Origin: CAYFUG01 sp964346295
GTDB taxonomy: Bacteria; Patescibacteriota; Minisyncoccia; Moranbacterales; DUUL01
Direction of reading: 5' to 3'
Assembly (NCBI GenBank): GCA_964346295.1
Contig: CAYFUG010000009.1
Coordinates: forward strand, 1-48,487
DNA: 48,487 nucleotides
The notes beneath the pieces were generated by a model. That model was given only the letters and a program-made list of their open reading frames with translations, was not told the origin of the DNA and ran no database searches. Shown here piece by piece: positions 47,405 to 48,487 of the stretch. The stretch's first letter is position 1; each line of letters opens with the position of its first letter. A program made the position numbers and the translations under genes.

Positions 47405-47417
47405 GGCGCATTGCGCC
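47405..47417. repeat. Short palindrome GGCGCATTGCGCC
   Basis: Small hairpin in the leader of the CHAP gene, before an unused AAAGGAGGT at 47427-47435. Confidence 0.4.
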
Positions 47418-47501
47418 ATAATAACGAAAGGAGGTAAACACAAAGAATTGCGAGGTGTTGTTTTTTGTCCACTTGATCAATTTATCAAAAAGGAGTTAGC
47501 A

Positions 47502-48487
47502 ATGAGATCTTCTAACAAATCTGGCAAGGGTCTGAGAATTTTTTTGTTTTTAATCCTAGTTACAATGCTCCTCTCTTCATTTCAAGTGTTTGCATATGAT
47601 GATACTTATCCCTACAGGGGGAAGTGTCCCAAGGGGGACAATCCCCCGGAGGGAGCTAATGTTTGCGGGCACGAATGGGAGAGAGGCGTAGAGCAAGCCG
47701 GAGGAACTCTGGAGGGCGAAAATGTGCAATGGGTCACAGGTTGTGGCTCAGATTACTACTACTGGAAGGATCGCTGGGGATTTGCCCAATGTGAGTGCAC
47801 TTCTTATGCAGCACACAAGGCGAGTGAAGTGGGCGCCCCTGATTTTAACATTGCAGATTTTAGCAATTCCTATCACGGACAACATTTAGGAGATGGGGGA
47901 CATTGGGGTGCGGCCGCTAGGGCTGCAGGGGTTCCGGTTGATAGCACGCCTCTTCCAGGGGATGTTGCCTATTGGACGGCTAGGGATATTGGAGGAGGAG
48001 TCGGACATGTTGCCTTTGTAGAGAAGGTGATTTTTAATGATTCAGGAGAAGTCACGAATGTTGAAATTACTGAATATAATTATCCGACAAGAACAAGCAA
48101 GAATGATTTTAATAGCCGCACAATACCCGTCAATAATCCAACAGGATATATCCACTTTCTCGTAAAAGAGTTTGGCTATATCCAATACTTCAGCATTTTT
48201 GACGCCTGTTATGAAATGGGCGGCTATCTGGATGAATACGGTTCTAATGATGACGCACTTTGCGATTTATTCGATAATCAAAGCATTCAGGAATGGCAGT
48301 GGATATTTAATATTCTGGTAGAGAACTACCATGATGTTAAGCCTTTTTATTCAACTTACAGCCCAGAGGAGGTCGCAGCCCTTGAAAGTCGTTATCTGGG
48401 AGGAGTTTTCGGTGGCGGAGACACTTCTCCCTCCACCCTCTCCTTCCAGTCCTTCAAGCTCTCTTCCAGAAAGAAGGGTCCTTGGTC
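47502..48487 (+). CDS. Secreted CHAP-domain protein, cut by the window end
   Basis: Start ATG 47502 with AAGGAG six nucleotides upstream; an in-frame TTG at 47448 is too far from its AAAGGAGGT. At least 328 residues are visible with no stop before the edge. The signal peptide (1-31) ends QVFA. A Cys-containing linker is followed by a CHAP domain (about 85-205): catalytic Cys99 in QCECTSYAAHKA, LPGDVAYWTA, His169 in GVGHVAFVEKV, then ITEYNYPTR. CHAP enzymes are usually peptidoglycan amidases or endopeptidases. The remaining part (about 210-328) is of unknown type. The C-terminus is missing. Confidence 0.8.
   Translation, partial: MRSSNKSGKGLRIFLFLILVTMLLSSFQVFAYDDTYPYRGKCPKGDNPPEGANVCGHEWERGVEQAGGTLEGENVQWVTGCGSDYYYWKDRWGFAQCECTSYAAHKASEVGAPDFNIADFSNSYHGQHLGDGGHWGAAARAAGVPVDSTPLPGDVAYWTARDIGGGVGHVAFVEKVIFNDSGEVTNVEITEYNYPTRTSKNDFNSRTIPVNNPTGYIHFLVKEFGYIQYFSIFDACYEMGGYLDEYGSNDDALCDLFDNQSIQEWQWIFNILVENYHDVKPFYSTYSPEEVAALESRYLGGVFGGGDTSPSTLSFQSFKLSSRKKGPW

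Overview
The window looks like a chromosomal segment of an uncultured, AT-rich, probably anaerobic bacterium, most likely from the Patescibacteria (CPR) superphylum. The signs are compact genes, many short genes of unknown function, an oxygen-independent class III ribonucleotide reductase (NrdD) with its repressor NrdR, a wall-building and wall-cutting gene set (MurJ, LCP, VanW, amidase, lytic transglycosylase, CHAP), DUF5666- and DUF6922-type proteins, and many dispersed palindromic repeats. The standard genetic code fits every reading frame. The assignment is inference from gene content; no rRNA is present.

Layout. 1-13.2 kb is mostly core genes on the plus strand: pyrophosphatase, trigger factor, SHMT, DUF1858 protein, Nudix, MurJ, L25 and a secreted coiled-coil lytic transglycosylase. 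A minus-strand VanW protein and an HD-GYP protein lie among them. At 13.5 kb a tRNA-Gln(UUG) is followed by a 197-bp-period tandem duplication that includes its 3' end. 14.8-20.2 kb is a signalling block. It has a truncated Rel-type alarmone synthetase with a dead hydrolase half, joined by a stop/start overlap to a PAS-PAS-PAS-GAF sensor without an output domain, then an ECF sigma factor, a membrane DUF5666-like protein and a charged one-TM protein. 20.2-23.3 kb is an accessory strip of tiny genes, strong promoters, terminators and repeats. 23.3-26.6 kb has a DUF6922/AbiEii module, ruvA and argS. 27-28 kb has a secreted trypsin-like protease with a dockerin-like tail. 28.2-36.2 kb is mainly minus strand: RRM protein, LCP, amidase, fmt, def and priA. 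36.5-37.1 kb is an overlapping operon of three small membrane proteins. 38.3-41.4 kb is the nrdR-nrdD locus with a clear promoter and NrdR-box-like operator. 41.5-42.4 kb is a second DUF6922/AbiEii pair. 42.7-48.5 kb is accessory: two anchored PsbP/DcrB-like proteins, a secreted repeat protein, two phage-like small genes, a GC-rich candidate ncRNA, a lipoprotein and a CHAP protein cut by the window edge.

Two things recur. First, core genes mostly lack a Shine-Dalgarno sequence, while many accessory genes carry strong ones and sit between intrinsic terminators. Second, at least seven large imperfect hairpin repeats of two related families sit at gene ends. Three of them begin at or directly after a stop codon.

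The best candidate for an undescribed system is the Rel/PAS-GAF pair at 14830-17492. The usual regulatory C-terminus of Rel is absent and a multi-sensor protein is translationally coupled in its place.
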